A DNA stretch of 64,000 nucleotides from Arthrobacter sp. TMP15 (GCF_039529835.1 NZ_CP154262.1:1984001-2048000), one strand, 5' to 3'. Positions 1 to 14,046 are shown, counted from the first letter of the stretch. Notes: generated by a model not told the origin, from the sequence alone. Numbers and translations are program-made.

Positions 1-1447
1 TGGAAATAGCCCGCAATTGGCGGTTCCCACACGTACCGCAGCTAAAGGCCGTTTCCGCCTGCCCGCACCATTTGCACGTGACCATGGAAGAAGCCGACCC
101 CGGGGACCGTGTTTGCATCAGAGGCCCTGTGCAATGTCTGCATCTGGCCACCTCTCGACAGCGCTGGCAGGCTAATGCCGGAGCGTAGCCGGTTCGGGCC
201 ACCTGAACCAATACCGGGCCCGTCTTCAGCGCGGCCTTTGCGGTTTCCCAGGCCCTGTGTGGCAGCCGGGCCATGGCGGCGGCGGGGTCACGTTCCAGCT
301 CATAGGAATCCGCCGTGCTAATGACCCGCGCCGTGGCCTTGCGCACCTCTGGGCGTTCAGCTAAGAGCTCTTGGGCCCATCCTGTGGCGACCAACCGCTG
401 GGACTCACTGCTTCGGCTGTGCCCGGCCATCAACACCGCCGTTGCCTCAACTTCAGAGCGTAACAACAGAACGTCACGGCTGTGTTGGTAGGGAGCTCTA
501 CGTTCAATATGAAGCTCGTCACCGTCATCCCAGCAACAAACCAAACCTAGCTCTGCTACTGGCGCGTACGCCGCGGAACGAGTACCGATCACAATGCGCA
601 CGTCCCCTGAAAGAACTCGCAGGAAGTTGGCGTATCTCTTGCTGGGACCATCGTCAGCGGTGAGCTTGACGAAGCTGCCCTTCGGAAGGACCGCGGTAAA
701 TGCCTGCTCCAATAATTCGAGGTCACGTAGATCGGGAACAACCACGATGGCTCCCCGCCCTGACAATTGGCAGTATGCAACTACTTGAGCCAGTTGGTGG
801 TGCCATGACCGGGGCCCCCAACCGTGGAGTGCGCCGAGTACGCCTTTGGGGCACTGGCCCAAAGCCAATTTCGTCAAGAAGTCCTCGGCATGAGCAAACT
901 CAGTGAAGAGAGAATGCCCGGGTTTAGCCTCGGGAAGCATCTCCACGGGCGCGGGTCCGGTTTCCTTCTTCAGGTAGATCTTCTCGAGGCTGGCGACACG
1001 CGGTGGGACAGCAACCCGCAACACATCAGCTACTGTGCCGGCGTACCGTGCGGCAACCCTCCGCGCCAGCTCAAGTACCTGTGGGGTGAGCACAGGGACA
1101 GCTGAATAAACCCTGCTCAGTGGCACCAGCCTTTCGCTTTCAGACTCAGCAGTGCGCGCAACGAGATACCCGTTGAGGTCTTGGCCAGAGAACTTTACCT
1201 TCACCCGAACCCCTGGCTGGGCCTCTGCGTCCAACTCCAGGGGGACGGAGTAATCAAACATTCGGTCAAGATGGGGCAGCGGTGAATCAATCGCAACTTG
1301 GGCAACTGGTAGCGACGGCGCCAACACGACTCCACTGTGCGGATCTGCTACACGATCCTTGGTGACGAATCCACTCAAAAGACTTAACTGCACACCGTGA
1401 TTGGGCGAAGCGTGACTAGCGGCAGTGTGGTTCTCGGCTTCGGTCAC
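1..1447 (-). CDS. priA: PriA, probable replication restart protein (3' end outside window)
   Basis: Primosomal protein N' family, which helps reload the replisome at stalled forks. The frame is open from a GTG at 1447, preceded by AGGAGG five bases upstream, to the window edge, giving 482 residues without a stop. The N-terminal DNA-binding part (about residues 45-150) is followed by a helicase-like core, then a cysteine-rich zinc region with CQRC, CRHC, CKWC and CGTC pairs at about residues 430-475. The expected Walker A is absent: about residues 205-220 read LHGWGPRSW. The DEEH-type Walker B is replaced by WDDGDELH. Loss of helicase motifs is known for actinobacterial PriA, so this is probably a normal family member without ATPase activity. 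It follows metK after 171 nt. Confidence 0.9.
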   Translation of the reverse strand, partial: MTEAENHTAASHASPNHGVQLSLLSGFVTKDRVADPHSGVVLAPSLPVAQVAIDSPLPHLDRMFDYSVPLELDAEAQPGVRVKVKFSGQDLNGYLVARTAESESERLVPLSRVYSAVPVLTPQVLELARRVAARYAGTVADVLRVAVPPRVASLEKIYLKKETGPAPVEMLPEAKPGHSLFTEFAHAEDFLTKLALGQCPKGVLGALHGWGPRSWHHQLAQVVAYCQLSGRGAIVVVPDLRDLELLEQAFTAVLPKGSFVKLTADDGPSKRYANFLRVLSGDVRIVIGTRSAAYAPVAELGLVCCWDDGDELHIERRAPYQHSRDVLLLRSEVEATAVLMAGHSRSSESQRLVATGWAQELLAERPEVRKATARVISTADSYELERDPAAAMARLPHRAWETAKAALKTGPVLVQVARTGYAPALACQRCREVARCRHCTGPLMQTRSPGSASSMVTCKWCGQAETAFSCGTCGNRQLRAIS

Positions 1448-1618
1448 GGCATCCTCCTCTGATATGTGTTGCCAGACCTACGGGCAAAAACTGTAGGCCA
1501 TGGACAGGGCCTCCAAACCCAACTGTGCAGGTCCACATTAGTCGTCCTGAAACCAGCTAAGCACAGCCCGCTGACAAAGGAGTCGGCGAACTGTGCTTGG
1601 CTGTGGACAACTTCGAGC

Positions 1619-2821
1619 TTAGGCGTTGAAGAACGCCTTCAGTGCAGCTACCCGGTCAAGATTTTCCCACGTGAAATCGGGGTCGTCGCGGCCAAAGTGA
1701 CCATGTGCTGCCGTTTTGGCGTAAATGGGGCGTTTCAGATCAAGGCTGTCGATGATGGCCAGCGGACGCAAATCGAAGATAGCCGCAATGGCTTCTTCAA
1801 TCATGCGAGGGTCAACATGCTCGGTGCCAAAAGTCTCAACATAGGTTCCCACCGGCTTGGCCACCCCAATGGCATAGCCCACCTGAATTTCGGCACGATC
1901 CGCAAGGCCGGCGGCCACCACATTTTTGGCAACCCAGCGCATGGCATAGGCCGCTGAACGGTCAACTTTTGATGGGTCCTTACCCGAGAAGGCACCACCT
2001 CCGTGGCGTGCCATTCCACCATAAGTGTCAACAATGATCTTGCGTCCCGTCAGCCCCGCATCACCTACGGGACCACCAACAACGAAGGGGCCTGCAGGGT
2101 TTAAATAGGTTTGAATCTTAGAAACATCCAGACCAGAAGCCTCCATGACCGGGGCAATGACGAATTCTTGCAAGTCGGCTCGCAACTTATCAAGGGAGGT
2201 GCCTTCGGCGTGCTGGCTGGAGATGACAACAGTGTCAACCGAAACAGGCTTTTCGCCGTCGTACCCAATGGTCACTTGCGTTTTACCATCCGGTCGCAAG
2301 TACTCCAATTCACCCGATTTGCGCACGCTTGAGAGGCGCTCGGAAAGCCTATGCGCCAAGTAAATGGGGGTCGGCATATATGAGGCTGTTTCGTTGCTGG
2401 CGTAGCCAAACATCAACCCTTGGTCGCCAGCACCCTGGGCATCATACTTATCAACTGCGGTTCCCTCGCGGGTCTCGAAAGCGTTAAACACGCCGTCGGA
2501 AATATCTTGGGACTGCTGCCCGATAGAAACCGAAACACCACAGCGGGCACCGTCAAACCCGTTGGCAGAGGAGTCATAGCCAATGTCGAGGATGGTGTTG
2601 CGCACGATTTGCGGAATTTCCACGTAGGCATTGGTCGTGACCTCGCCGGCCACATGGACCAAGCCAGTGGTTGCCATCGTTTCAACCGCAACTCGCGATT
2701 CCGGGTCTTCGGCTAGCAGCGCGTCAAGGATAGCGTCACTGATCTGGTCACAAATCTTATCGGGGTGGCCTGCCGTCACGGATTCGGAGGTAAATAGGCG
2801 CAGGGGGTTCGCTGAAGTCAC
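1619..2821 (-). CDS. metK: S-adenosylmethionine synthetase
   Basis: Makes S-adenosylmethionine from methionine and ATP, releasing phosphate and pyrophosphate; cytosolic. The 400-residue length is normal. It shows the family signatures [16 protein letters not shown] near residue 18, [12 protein letters not shown] near residue 130 and [19 protein letters not shown] near residue 275. The start is a GTG at 2821. It lies 69 nt downstream of coaBC in the same direction and is probably part of the long pyr-to-priA transcription block. Confidence 0.97.
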   Translation of the reverse strand: MTSANPLRLFTSESVTAGHPDKICDQISDAILDALLAEDPESRVAVETMATTGLVHVAGEVTTNAYVEIPQIVRNTILDIGYDSSANGFDGARCGVSVSIGQQSQDISDGVFNAFETREGTAVDKYDAQGAGDQGLMFGYASNETASYMPTPIYLAHRLSERLSSVRKSGELEYLRPDGKTQVTIGYDGEKPVSVDTVVISSQHAEGTSLDKLRADLQEFVIAPVMEASGLDVSKIQTYLNPAGPFVVGGPVGDAGLTGRKIIVDTYGGMARHGGGAFSGKDPSKVDRSAAYAMRWVAKNVVAAGLADRAEIQVGYAIGVAKPVGTYVETFGTEHVDPRMIEEAIAAIFDLRPLAIIDSLDLKRPIYAKTAAHGHFGRDDPDFTWENLDRVAALKAFFNA

Positions 2822-2890
2822 GTCTCTACTTTACTTTGGTTTGTGCTGCGCTTCATGGGCGCCTGACATGGGCTGTCATAGTGGTCGGAG

Positions 2891-4306
2891 CTAGGTGGCT
2901 TGTGCTTTATCCTGTGCCGACACGGTCTTCGTTGCATCAAGGCGCTGCGCTATGAGATGTACGACGGCGTTGGCCACCTCACGCTTGCTGCCACCGGCCT
3001 GCACGGGGCTGGCACCGTCCAAGGCAAGAATCTCTACCTGGTTGGTATCCTGCCCAAAGACGCGCTCAGTATTGGTGTCCCCGGGCCCGACTTCATTGAC
3101 AACCAACAAGTCGCATCCTTTTCGCATCAGCTTTTCCTGTGCGTAGCGAAGAACGTCGCCTTGTTCATCACCGGTTTCTGCGGCAAAACCAACAATCAGC
3201 TGCTGCTGGTTCTGCGCCGCCCGATGGGCAACAACCTCGATAAGGATGTCCGGATTACGGACAAGTGTAATAACAGGGTCCTGCGTATTGTCCCGCTTTT
3301 TAATCTTGCCCGTTGAAATACTTGACGGGCGGAAATCAGCCACGGCGGCGGCCATGATGACAACATCCGCCGTTGCCGCCGCTGCCAGCGTGGCCGAGCG
3401 CAATTCAAGGGCCGTTTCAATTCGTTGAAGTTTGGCCCCGGCAGGCGCCGCTACTTCCATTGGAGCGTGGATCAGGGTGACCTGGGCACCGGCAGCCAGG
3501 GCCGCTTCTGCAAGTGCCACGCCCTGCTTGCCCGAGGACTTGTTGCCAAGGTAGCGGACAGGGTCAAGAGGTTCCCGCGTCCCACCTGCCGTGATAAGTA
3601 CGTGAACTCCGGAGAGAGAACCCTCCGAGACGGACGTCTCACTGGAAGACTTTTCGCTGCTTCGCAACTCATGGGGAGCTGCCAGCTCGCTGAGCTGTGT
3701 GTCCTGCGTATCAGAGCGGTTCTGGGCTACCTTGAGCTCTGCCGCCCTTGTGGGGGTCTCTTGCGTAGAGACGTCCCGGACCAATGCTATGGCTGCAGCG
3801 AATATTGCTTCGGGCTCGGGAAGGCGGCCGGGACCCGTGTCAGGGCCAGTCAACCTGCCCACTGCAGGATCCAACACATGCACCCCACGGGAGCGCAAGG
3901 TGGCTACGTTGGCCTGCGTGGATGCGTGCTGCCACATCTCTGTGTGCATGGCTGGAGCAAAGAGGACAGGTCCGCGAGCCATCAACAACGTGGTTGTTAA
4001 AAGGTCGTTGGCATGGCCGCCGGCAGCCTTAGCCAAAAGGTCGGCGGTTGCCGGCGCCACAACGATCAGGTCCGCCTCATGACCAATCCGGACATGGTTC
4101 ACCTGGTCTACAGCCGCAAAAACATCGTTGGTGACGGGTTGTCCGCTCAATGCCTCCCACGTTGCCACGCCCACAAATTTCGTGGACGCGTCAGTAGGGA
4201 TGACAGTGACCAGATGCCCTGCTTCAGTAAACAGACGCAGTAGCAAGGCCGACTTGTAGGCGGCGATGCCGCCGCCTACCCCTAGGACAATGTTCAGCTC
4301 AGTCAC
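2891..4306 (-). CDS. coaBC: Bifunctional phosphopantothenoylcysteine decarboxylase / phosphopantothenate-cysteine ligase
   Basis: Catalyses two consecutive steps of coenzyme A synthesis: CTP-dependent joining of phosphopantothenate to cysteine, then FMN-dependent decarboxylation. The CoaC flavoprotein domain spans about residues 1-178, with catalytic-type H71 in VNHVRIG and the APAMHTEMW substrate-clamp region at 117-124. The CoaB ligase domain begins with VLITAGGTREP at about 237 and has the NKSSGKQG motif. The two domains are joined by a roughly 55-residue polar Ser/Thr/Glu-rich linker (about 180-233), which is longer than usual. GTG start; 21 nt from rpoZ, so probably co-transcribed. Confidence 0.96.
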   Translation of the reverse strand: MTELNIVLGVGGGIAAYKSALLLRLFTEAGHLVTVIPTDASTKFVGVATWEALSGQPVTNDVFAAVDQVNHVRIGHEADLIVVAPATADLLAKAAGGHANDLLTTTLLMARGPVLFAPAMHTEMWQHASTQANVATLRSRGVHVLDPAVGRLTGPDTGPGRLPEPEAIFAAAIALVRDVSTQETPTRAAELKVAQNRSDTQDTQLSELAAPHELRSSEKSSSETSVSEGSLSGVHVLITAGGTREPLDPVRYLGNKSSGKQGVALAEAALAAGAQVTLIHAPMEVAAPAGAKLQRIETALELRSATLAAAATADVVIMAAAVADFRPSSISTGKIKKRDNTQDPVITLVRNPDILIEVVAHRAAQNQQQLIVGFAAETGDEQGDVLRYAQEKLMRKGCDLLVVNEVGPGDTNTERVFGQDTNQVEILALDGASPVQAGGSKREVANAVVHLIAQRLDATKTVSAQDKAQAT

Positions 4307-4327
4307 CTTGCAGTTTTCTTAAATCGC

Positions 4328-4585
4328 TTACGCGGTTTCGTTCGGCGTGGAAACCAGCAGGCCCTCGTCGATTTCACGGAAGGCGATTGAGAGGGACTTC
4401 TCGTTCAGCCTGGTATCAACGAGTGGGCCAACGTACTCGAACAGGCCCTCGTGGAGCTGTGCGTAGTAGGCGTTGATCTGGCGTGCGCGCTTTGCACCAA
4501 AGATGACCAGTCCGTACTTCGAATCTGCTGCTTCAAGCAGTGAATCGATCGGGGGATTGATGATGCCTTCGGGTTGTGTAGTCAA
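4328..4585 (-). CDS. rpoZ: RNA polymerase omega subunit
   Basis: Small RNA polymerase subunit that promotes assembly of beta'. The 85 residues contain the omega core [24 protein letters not shown] and [13 protein letters not shown], as in other actinobacteria. The start is TTG at 4585, supported by GGAGAAG upstream; no ATG lies nearby. It sits between gmk and coaBC in the conserved actinobacterial order mihF-gmk-rpoZ-coaBC-metK. Confidence 0.95.
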   Translation of the reverse strand: MTTQPEGIINPPIDSLLEAADSKYGLVIFGAKRARQINAYYAQLHEGLFEYVGPLVDTRLNEKSLSIAFREIDEGLLVSTPNETA

Positions 4586-4665
4586 TTACTTCTCCAAAAA
4601 AATCGAAAGGGTGTCCTGCAGATCAGAAAATTGTGGCAACACTTTTAAGTGCCTACACAATCTGA

Positions 4666-5280
4666 TCAAACAAGGTGGTGGGGGGTGAGCCCCATCAGTT
4701 CAACAAGCGCGGCTGCGGCACGGCTTACATCGTCATTGACGATGACATAATCAAACTCCGGCGCGGCAGCAAGTTCCAGTTTAGCCGTTTCTAGGCGACG
4801 TTGCTGTTCCTGCGCACTTTCTGTGCCGCGTCCCACTAAACGGCGGACAAGTTCTGCCCAATTTGGCGGGGAAAGGAACACGAAATCCGCCTCAGGCATG
4901 GCGGCTTTAACCTGTCGGGCCCCCTGCAAGTCAATTTCAAGCAGGACTGACTTTCCAGCGGCAACGGCATCCTGGACGGTGCTGCGCAATGTGCCGTAAC
5001 GGTTTACGCCATGAACCACCGCCCACTCCAGCAGATCCCCACTGGCGGCCAGCTGATCAAACTCCTTAGCACTTTTGAAGAAGTAATGAACACCTTCCTC
5101 TTCCCCTGGCCGTGCAGCACGGGTAGTGGCGGAGACAGAAAGCCAGACATCCGGATAATTGTCCCGGATGAACGTTGAGACAGTACCTTTTCCTACAGCG
5201 GTTGGTCCGGCCAGCACCGTCACGCCACAACGGCTCTTTAGGCGGGTGGTCTTTTCACTTGGGACATGAACCTCGCTCAT
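4666..5280 (-). CDS. gmk: Guanylate kinase
   Basis: Phosphorylates GMP to GDP with ATP. The 204 residues carry the P-loop GPTAVGKGT at about 25-33, the GMP-binding [11 protein letters not shown] segment and the YFF lid region. The ATG start overlaps the mihF stop as ATGA (4 nt), so it is translationally coupled to mihF. Confidence 0.97.
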   Translation of the reverse strand: MSEVHVPSEKTTRLKSRCGVTVLAGPTAVGKGTVSTFIRDNYPDVWLSVSATTRAARPGEEEGVHYFFKSAKEFDQLAASGDLLEWAVVHGVNRYGTLRSTVQDAVAAGKSVLLEIDLQGARQVKAAMPEADFVFLSPPNWAELVRRLVGRGTESAQEQQRRLETAKLELAAAPEFDYVIVNDDVSRAAAALVELMGLTPHHLV

Positions 5281-5597
5281 GACGTCTGTCCCAGGTAGTG
5301 AACCAAAGCCCGGCGTTGGTGTACGCCCAGGCCACGCACCCTGCGGGTTGGGGCAATCCCCAGCTCGCTCATGATCACAGTTGCACGTACCTTTCCTATG
5401 CCCGGGAGGGCTTCAAGTAATTCACACACTTTAAGTCGCTCGAGAGCGGGTTCGCAAGCTGCCGCTTCAAGCACTGCGGCAACACTCTTGTGCCCGGACT
5501 TCAAATCAGCTTTGGCTTGGGAGCGTACGGCTCGTGCAGCCAGGGCTTTGATGCGTGCCTCTGCGCGTTCATGTTGGGACAATTGCGGCAAATTCAC
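5277..5597 (-). CDS. mihF: Actinobacterial integration host factor (mIHF)
   Basis: Nucleoid-associated DNA-binding protein of the actinobacterial mIHF family, unrelated to E. coli IHF. The 106 residues contain the conserved helix-turn region [20 protein letters not shown] (about 63-82) followed by the basic [14 protein letters not shown] segment. It lies 112 nt downstream of pyrF and overlaps gmk by 4 nt. The upstream gap holds a 9-bp inverted repeat, listed separately, that could be an operator or a structured leader. Confidence 0.95.
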   Translation of the reverse strand: MNLPQLSQHERAEARIKALAARAVRSQAKADLKSGHKSVAAVLEAAACEPALERLKVCELLEALPGIGKVRATVIMSELGIAPTRRVRGLGVHQRRALVHYLGQTS

Positions 5598-5620
5598 GAA
5601 AAAGCTCCCTGTTGATGGCT

Positions 5621-5676
5621 CTCCCCGGTGCGGGTTACGAACGCAGTAATTCTTCGAACATATCCCTACCGGGGAG
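5621..5676. repeat. 9-bp inverted repeat upstream of mihF
   Basis: CTCCCCGGT at 5621-5629 and its exact reverse complement ACCGGGGAG at 5668-5676 are separated by 38 nt, just before the mihF start. It could form a leader stem or a looped operator site, or be chance. No function is assigned. Confidence 0.4.
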
Positions 5677-5709
5677 GCAAATCAATCTGTCGGAAAGCTT
5701 GAAGTGCTG

Positions 5710-6547
5710 CTATAAGCCCGCCAGCGTCTCCACCGTGGCTGCGCGTAACGCGGCAACCTGCGGTCCGGCAACGAGGATACCCCGGCTGGAGGTCGCCAGC
5801 ACAGCCGGATACGCAGTACCAAATGTAGCCCGCATATTTACCCCGGTGGCGCCTTGCGCTCCGAGCCCCGGCGCCAGTAGCGGCCCGTGGACCGCAGCAA
5901 GATCTATACCCAAATCAGCTAGCGCACCGCCCACTGTGGCACCAACAACCAGGCCCACAGATCCCAGTGCTTCAGCGGCATAGCGTTGATTTTCGACGCC
6001 TGCAGCCTCCACGATGCGCTTGGCAACAGAATCGCTGCCACCCACGTGCTGTACCGAGGCACCCTCCGGATTAGAGGTTAGGGCAAGCACAAAGACACCC
6101 CGGCCGTTCGCTGCTGCCATCTCAAGAGCCGGGCGCAGCGATTCGAAACCCAAGTAAGGGCTTAGCGTTACGGCATCAGCCGCCAAGGCTGAACCATCTC
6201 GCAGCCATGCGTCAGCGTAGCCAGCCATGGTAGAGCCGATGTCTCCGCGTTTAGCGTCAGCGATGGTCAAAAACTGCGCCTGAGCAGCGGCAGCCAGCAG
6301 CTCCTCCAAGGCGGCCATACCAGCGGAGCCGTGGCGCTCGTAGAGAGCCACCTGTGGTTTGATGGCTGCTGCTAACGGCGCCACAGCCTCAAGCACAGTT
6401 CGTGAGAACCTCCGCACGCCATCGGCGCTGTCATCCAGCCCCCATGCTGCCAGGAGGGCCGGATGCGGGTCGATACCCACACAAAGGGGTCCCCTGGCAA
6501 GCATGGCTGCGGCAAGCCGAGCCCCAAAAGGCTCCCGCTCACCGCTG

Positions 6548-6558
<11 letters not shown>
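5710..6558 (-). CDS. pyrF: Orotidine 5'-phosphate decarboxylase
   Basis: Last step of UMP synthesis: decarboxylates OMP. The 282 residues have the substrate-binding CVGIDPHP near the N-terminus and the catalytic [10 protein letters not shown] loop, typical of the longer actinobacterial subfamily. The frame runs open 63 codons further upstream, but that part lies inside carB. The ATG at 6558 overlaps the carB stop by 11 nt and fits the family N-terminus ([12 protein letters not shown]), so it is preferred. Confidence 0.95.
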
Positions 6559-9858
<3,300 letters not shown>

Positions 9859-9859
<1 letters not shown>

Positions 9860-11070
9860 TACTTGTCTTCCTGGCTCTGTGTGGTCTGGCTCTGTGTGGT
9901 CTGGCTCTGTGCGGTTTTGTACTTAGTCATGAGATTGATGAACCTGTCAAACAGGTAGGCGGCATCGTGTGGACCGGCCGCGGCTTCCGGGTGATACTGC
10001 ACGGAGAAGGCTGGAATATCCAGGCAGGACAGCCCTTCAACCACGTGGTCGTTGAGGCTGATGTGGGAAACTTCAACCCTGCCAAAACGATCCTCGGGCG
10101 CCTGGCCAGGTCCGTCAAGGGGTGCGTCCACGGCGAAGCCGTGGTTTTGGCTGGTGATTTCCACCTTGCCAGTGCTGCGGTCCAGAACCGGCTGGTTCAT
10201 GCCACGGTGTCCGTAGCGCAACTTGTAGGTGCCAAAGCCCAGGGCGCGTCCCAGAATTTGGTTTCCAAAGCAGATGCCAAAGTACGGCACCCCAGCGTCC
10301 AGGAAGCTACGGACAAAGCCAACCTGGCGGTCGGCCGTAGCTGGATCACCGGGGCCATTGGAGATGAACACGCCATCCGGGTTCAACGCTTGGGCTTCTT
10401 CGAAAGTGGCAGTTGCGGGCAGGACATGCAGGCGCACCCCACGCTCGGCGAAGCGTGCAGGGGTCATGGCCTTCATGCCAAGGTCCAGTGCAACGATTGT
10501 AAAGAGGGTCTCCCCCGTCCAGCCGTGCTGGGCAGGTTCAACCACGTACGCTTCCTTGCAACTGACCTCCTCGGCCAGGCGCAGGCCCTCCATGGACGGC
10601 TGAGCCTGAACTTCGGTGAGGAGTTCAGTCTCAGGACGCGCTGCATCGGCACCGGAGAAAATACCGGCCTTCATGGCACCGCGTTCACGCAGGTGCCGGG
10701 TGATGGCGCGAGTGTCTACTCCTTGAATGCCAACAATGTTCTGCGCAGACAGTTCCTCATCGAGGGTCCCTTCGCTGCGCCAGTTGGACGGGCGGCGTGC
10801 CGCGTCACGGACAATGTAACCCGCAGCCCAAATTCTGGCTGACTCATTATCTGCTTTGTTCACACCCGTATTACCTATGTGAGGTGCCGTCTGCACTATC
10901 AGCTGGCGTGCGTAAGAGGGGTCTGTCAACGTTTCCTGGTAGCCGGTCATTCCGGTGGTGAAGACCGCCTCACCCAGGGCCGTGCCCTGAGCACCGTAGC
11001 TGCTGCCGCGGAAAGTGCGTCCATCTTCCAAGACCAAAAGTGCCTGTGTAGGCATGATTGCATCACTCAT
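9859..11070 (-). CDS. carA: Carbamoyl-phosphate synthase small subunit (glutaminase)
   Basis: Hydrolyses glutamine and channels ammonia to CarB. An N-terminal CPSase domain is followed by a class I glutamine amidotransferase with the nucleophile in GICFGNQ and the His/Glu pair in QYHPEA. The tail after the conserved LMTKYKTAQ region is a low-complexity TTQSQ repeat made by a 15-bp tandem duplication. Start choice: ATG at 11070 is taken. A TTG at 11076 and an ATG at 11055 ([12 protein letters not shown], closest to family N-termini) are alternatives. Confidence 0.95.
9871..9915. repeat. 15-bp tandem repeat (3 copies) at the carA 3' end
   Basis: Three consecutive 15-bp units (9871-9885, 9886-9900, 9901-9915); the first two are identical and the third differs at one base. 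On the minus strand they encode the repeated TTQSQ/TAQSQ tail of CarA, beyond the catalytic domain. This looks like slipped-strand expansion kept in frame. Confidence 0.85.
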
Positions 11071-11072
11071 TC

Positions 11073-11684
11073 TCAATTGTTCTTTCCGTTGTGCTCGGCT
11101 GTGGGTGTGTCCGTTAAGGGCGTACCATTCACGGTCGCTTCTTCTGCATCTTCTAAGTCATTCTCCGCCACGTTAGGTACTGTGGCGGTTTGCTCTGTGG
11201 GTAACAATCCCTGCAACGCCTCCATTAGGGGGCGTTTGGCTCCGGCTTCAGTGGTGCGGAAACCGGTGTCTACTTCGGTTTCTTCAAGGAACCAGCTGAT
11301 AACAACCAGCCCGTCCCTTTCAACAAATTTCCCGGCCATCCCGGACGCAGTGCCCACATCGGTGAGGCATTCTTTGGCAATGAAGATGTCCTGCGCGCCC
11401 GAGCGGTCCATGACAATCCCGCAGGGATAGACATGGACAACGCCCGGTGTGCGGATACCGAGCTCGTGAACTGCCAACCGGTCAAGCCAGTCGCCAGTGG
11501 TGGTTGTGACTACATACGTTCCAGGCACACTGATCAAAGCTGTGCCGAGGTCCGCGGGGATGGGTGGCAACGGTGCTACTTCCGCCTGACGTTTAAGTTT
11601 GTTGCGCCATCCCCAACCCATCAATCCAAAGACAACAACCACAAGCATCAAGGTCAGGATGCCTGGCAGGATTCTCTCATCCAC
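11073..11684 (-). CDS. Conserved membrane protein of the pyr operon, PH-like
   Basis: The 203-residue protein has one N-terminal transmembrane segment (about 8-25, [17 protein letters not shown]), a basic stop-transfer patch, then a cytosolic domain of about 150 residues and an acidic tail. It sits between pyrC and carA, where many actinobacteria have an uncharacterised export/membrane protein (Rv1382 in M. tuberculosis). The GTG start overlaps the pyrC stop as TAGTG, and the stop abuts carA, so translation is coupled. The soluble part resembles PH-like domains annotated at this locus. Role unknown; a link to nucleotide synthesis rests only on its conserved position. Confidence 0.85.
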   Translation of the reverse strand: MDERILPGILTLMLVVVVFGLMGWGWRNKLKRQAEVAPLPPIPADLGTALISVPGTYVVTTTTGDWLDRLAVHELGIRTPGVVHVYPCGIVMDRSGAQDIFIAKECLTDVGTASGMAGKFVERDGLVVISWFLEETEVDTGFRTTEAGAKRPLMEALQGLLPTEQTATVPNVAENDLEDAEEATVNGTPLTDTPTAEHNGKNN

Positions 11685-13009
11685 TAGTTGGCTCCGTGGA
11701 TGTAAGGGGTGTTCAGTTTGCTTCCGAGGACTGTTGGGTGCCCATGGAAGAACGTCGCAGCAACCTTGCCGGGCAAAACCAGTCCGGCAAAGGGGGAATT
11801 ACGTCCCTTCGTAGCCATATTTTTCGGATCCACGTTCCATCGGGCATGCGGATCCACCAAGACAATATTGGCTGGTTCCCCAACTTCCAACGGACGGCCC
11901 TGGTCAGTGAGCTGACCTATCCGTGCAGGTGCAGTTGAGGTGACGCGGGCAAAGTCTTCCCACGTCATTAGGCCTGTCTCAATCATGGTTTCCTGCACTA
12001 CCGACAACGCTGTTTCCAGTCCCGTCATGCCCATGGCCGCCGCGGCCCACTCGCATTCCTTAGCTTCGCTGGGGTGCGGAGCATGGTCGGTGCCTACAAT
12101 GTCGATGGTGCCATCGGCCAATGCTGCGCGCAGGGCGTGGACATCGGCGCCCGTGCGCAAAGGTGGGTTGACCTTATAGACGGGGTTGTAGCTTCGGACC
12201 AGTTCTTCGGTCAGAAGCAGGTGGTGGGGGGTGACCTCGGCGGTGACTTTAATGCCACGCTCTTTGGCCCAGCGGATGATTTCTACTGAGCCAGCTGTTG
12301 AGACGTGACATATGTGGAGGCGCGAGTCCACATGTTGAGCCAATAGAACATCCCGGGCAATGATGGATTCTTCTGCCACAGCTGGCCAGCCGGCCAGGCC
12401 CAGGTCGGCAGAAACTTTACCCTCGTTCATTTGGGCACCCTCGGTGAGGCGGGGCTCCTGCGCATGCTGGGCAATGACGCCGTCGAACGCCTTCACGTAT
12501 TCAAGAGCGCGGCGCATCATGACTGGATCGCTGACGCAAATACCGTCGTCAGAGAAAACCCTGACTCTGGCCCTAGAGTCCGCCATGGCGCCAAGCTCGG
12601 CAAGCTGCTTGCCAGCCAGCCCAACTGTTACGGCCCCTACCGGCCGCACGTCAACCCAACCAGATTCACGTCCCAAAGTGTAAACCTGTTCAACAACGCC
12701 AGCAGTGTCTGCAACCGGTGAACTATTGGCCATGGCGTGCACTGCTGTGAAGCCGCCCAGGGCTGCCGCACGAGTTCCCGTTTCAACAGTCTCGGCGTCT
12801 TCCCTGCCTGGTTCGCGCAGATGAGTGTGTAAGTCAACCATCCCCGGCAGCGCCACGAGGCCGTCGCCTTCAATAACCGTGGCACCGACCACAACGTCGG
12901 GGCCAAGGTCAGCTCCTACGGCTGTGATGACGCCGCCGCTGATGAGGATGTCGGCAGTGGTATTGCCGTACAGGGAAGCCGAACGAATCAAATAACTTGT
13001 GGAAGTCAT
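11684..13009 (-). CDS. pyrC: Dihydroorotase
   Basis: Cyclises N-carbamoyl-aspartate to dihydroorotate. The amidohydrolase of 441 residues has the metal-binding HTHLREPG near residue 60, HICHVSTAG in the middle and the GTDHAPHP metal/substrate motif near 315. The ATG at 13009 overlaps the pyrB stop as ATGA and gives the usual N-terminus; an in-frame extension of 16 codons upstream lies inside pyrB and is rejected. Confidence 0.97.
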   Translation of the reverse strand: MTSTSYLIRSASLYGNTTADILISGGVITAVGADLGPDVVVGATVIEGDGLVALPGMVDLHTHLREPGREDAETVETGTRAAALGGFTAVHAMANSSPVADTAGVVEQVYTLGRESGWVDVRPVGAVTVGLAGKQLAELGAMADSRARVRVFSDDGICVSDPVMMRRALEYVKAFDGVIAQHAQEPRLTEGAQMNEGKVSADLGLAGWPAVAEESIIARDVLLAQHVDSRLHICHVSTAGSVEIIRWAKERGIKVTAEVTPHHLLLTEELVRSYNPVYKVNPPLRTGADVHALRAALADGTIDIVGTDHAPHPSEAKECEWAAAAMGMTGLETALSVVQETMIETGLMTWEDFARVTSTAPARIGQLTDQGRPLEVGEPANIVLVDPHARWNVDPKNMATKGRNSPFAGLVLPGKVAATFFHGHPTVLGSKLNTPYIHGAN

Positions 13010-14046
13010 GAATGGTCCTTTACAGACGGGATGGTGCTTGAATTTGTTGAAAGCCACGGGAGAACTGGCACGATTTTTTCCTCACGCATTTCCCCGGACA
13101 GCAGCAAGTACAGGGCTGCCATGCGTACTGAGACACCGTTGCGTACCTGTGCAAGCACCGTTGAGCGTGGAGAATCGGCGGCTGCAGAGGAGATTTCCAA
13201 GCCACGGTTCATCGGCCCGGGGTGCATGATGATGGTGTCCTTGAGATTCAGCGCGTCAAGTCTGGCCAGGCGGGCGTCGTCGAACCCCCACCGGCGGGCA
13301 TACTCCTGCGTGGAAGGGAAGAATGAGGCGTTCATGCGCTCTGCCTGCACCCGTAGCATCATGACTGCGTCTACTCCGCTCTCAAGCGTTGCATCAAGGT
13401 CGTAGCTGACCTCGCAGGGCCAATGCTCCACTCCAATAGGGAGCAGGGTGGGCGGTGCCACGAGAGTGACGTGGGCACCAAGGGTGTGCAGCAGCCACAC
13501 ATTGGAACGCGCCACGCGCGAGTGCAGGACATCCCCCACGATGAGCACCCGCATGCCCGTCAAGTCAGCTCCAACAGATGCGCTGCCACTGAGTTTGGCC
13601 CAATGGGCCCGCATAGTGAAGGCATCAAGCAATGCTTGTGTGGGGTGGGCATGGGTGCCATCCCCGGCGTTGATCACCGCTGCGTCTATCCACCCGGAGT
13701 TGGCTAGTCTTGCTGGTGCGCCGGAGGCCCAGTGCCTTATGACAACTGCGTCAGCACTCATGGCTTCCAGAGTCTGGGCTGTGTCTTTGAGAGATTCACC
13801 CTTAGACACTGAGGAACCTTTGGCGCTAAAATTGATGACGTCGGCGGAAAGCCGCTTTGCCGCAGCTTCAAATGAAATGCGTGTGCGGGTTGAGTCTTCA
13901 AAAAATAAGTTCACCACGGTTCGGCCGCGCAGAGCCGGAAGCTTCTTAATTTCTCGCTCACCAACGGCAGACATTTCCTGTGCAGTGTCCAGGATCTGGA
14001 TGGCGTTCGCCCGGCTCAGTTCCTCTGTTGACAGCAGGTGCCTCAT
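13006..14046 (-). CDS. pyrB: Aspartate carbamoyltransferase catalytic chain
   Basis: Condenses carbamoyl phosphate with aspartate. The 346 residues have the carbamoyl-phosphate loop [10 protein letters not shown] (about 52-61) and the HPTQALLD motif (about 135-142). No pyrI regulatory gene follows, as expected for actinobacteria. It overlaps pyrR upstream and pyrC downstream by 4 nt each. Confidence 0.97.
   Translation of the reverse strand: MRHLLSTEELSRANAIQILDTAQEMSAVGEREIKKLPALRGRTVVNLFFEDSTRTRISFEAAAKRLSADVINFSAKGSSVSKGESLKDTAQTLEAMSADAVVIRHWASGAPARLANSGWIDAAVINAGDGTHAHPTQALLDAFTMRAHWAKLSGSASVGADLTGMRVLIVGDVLHSRVARSNVWLLHTLGAHVTLVAPPTLLPIGVEHWPCEVSYDLDATLESGVDAVMMLRVQAERMNASFFPSTQEYARRWGFDDARLARLDALNLKDTIIMHPGPMNRGLEISSAAADSPRSTVLAQVRNGVSVRMAALYLLLSGEMREEKIVPVLPWLSTNSSTIPSVKDHS

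Noticed and set aside
1559-1598. Weak hairpin AAGCACAG...CTGTGCTT between metK and priA
   Set aside because: Only 8 bp around a 24-nt loop with no U-tract; not convincing as a terminator.
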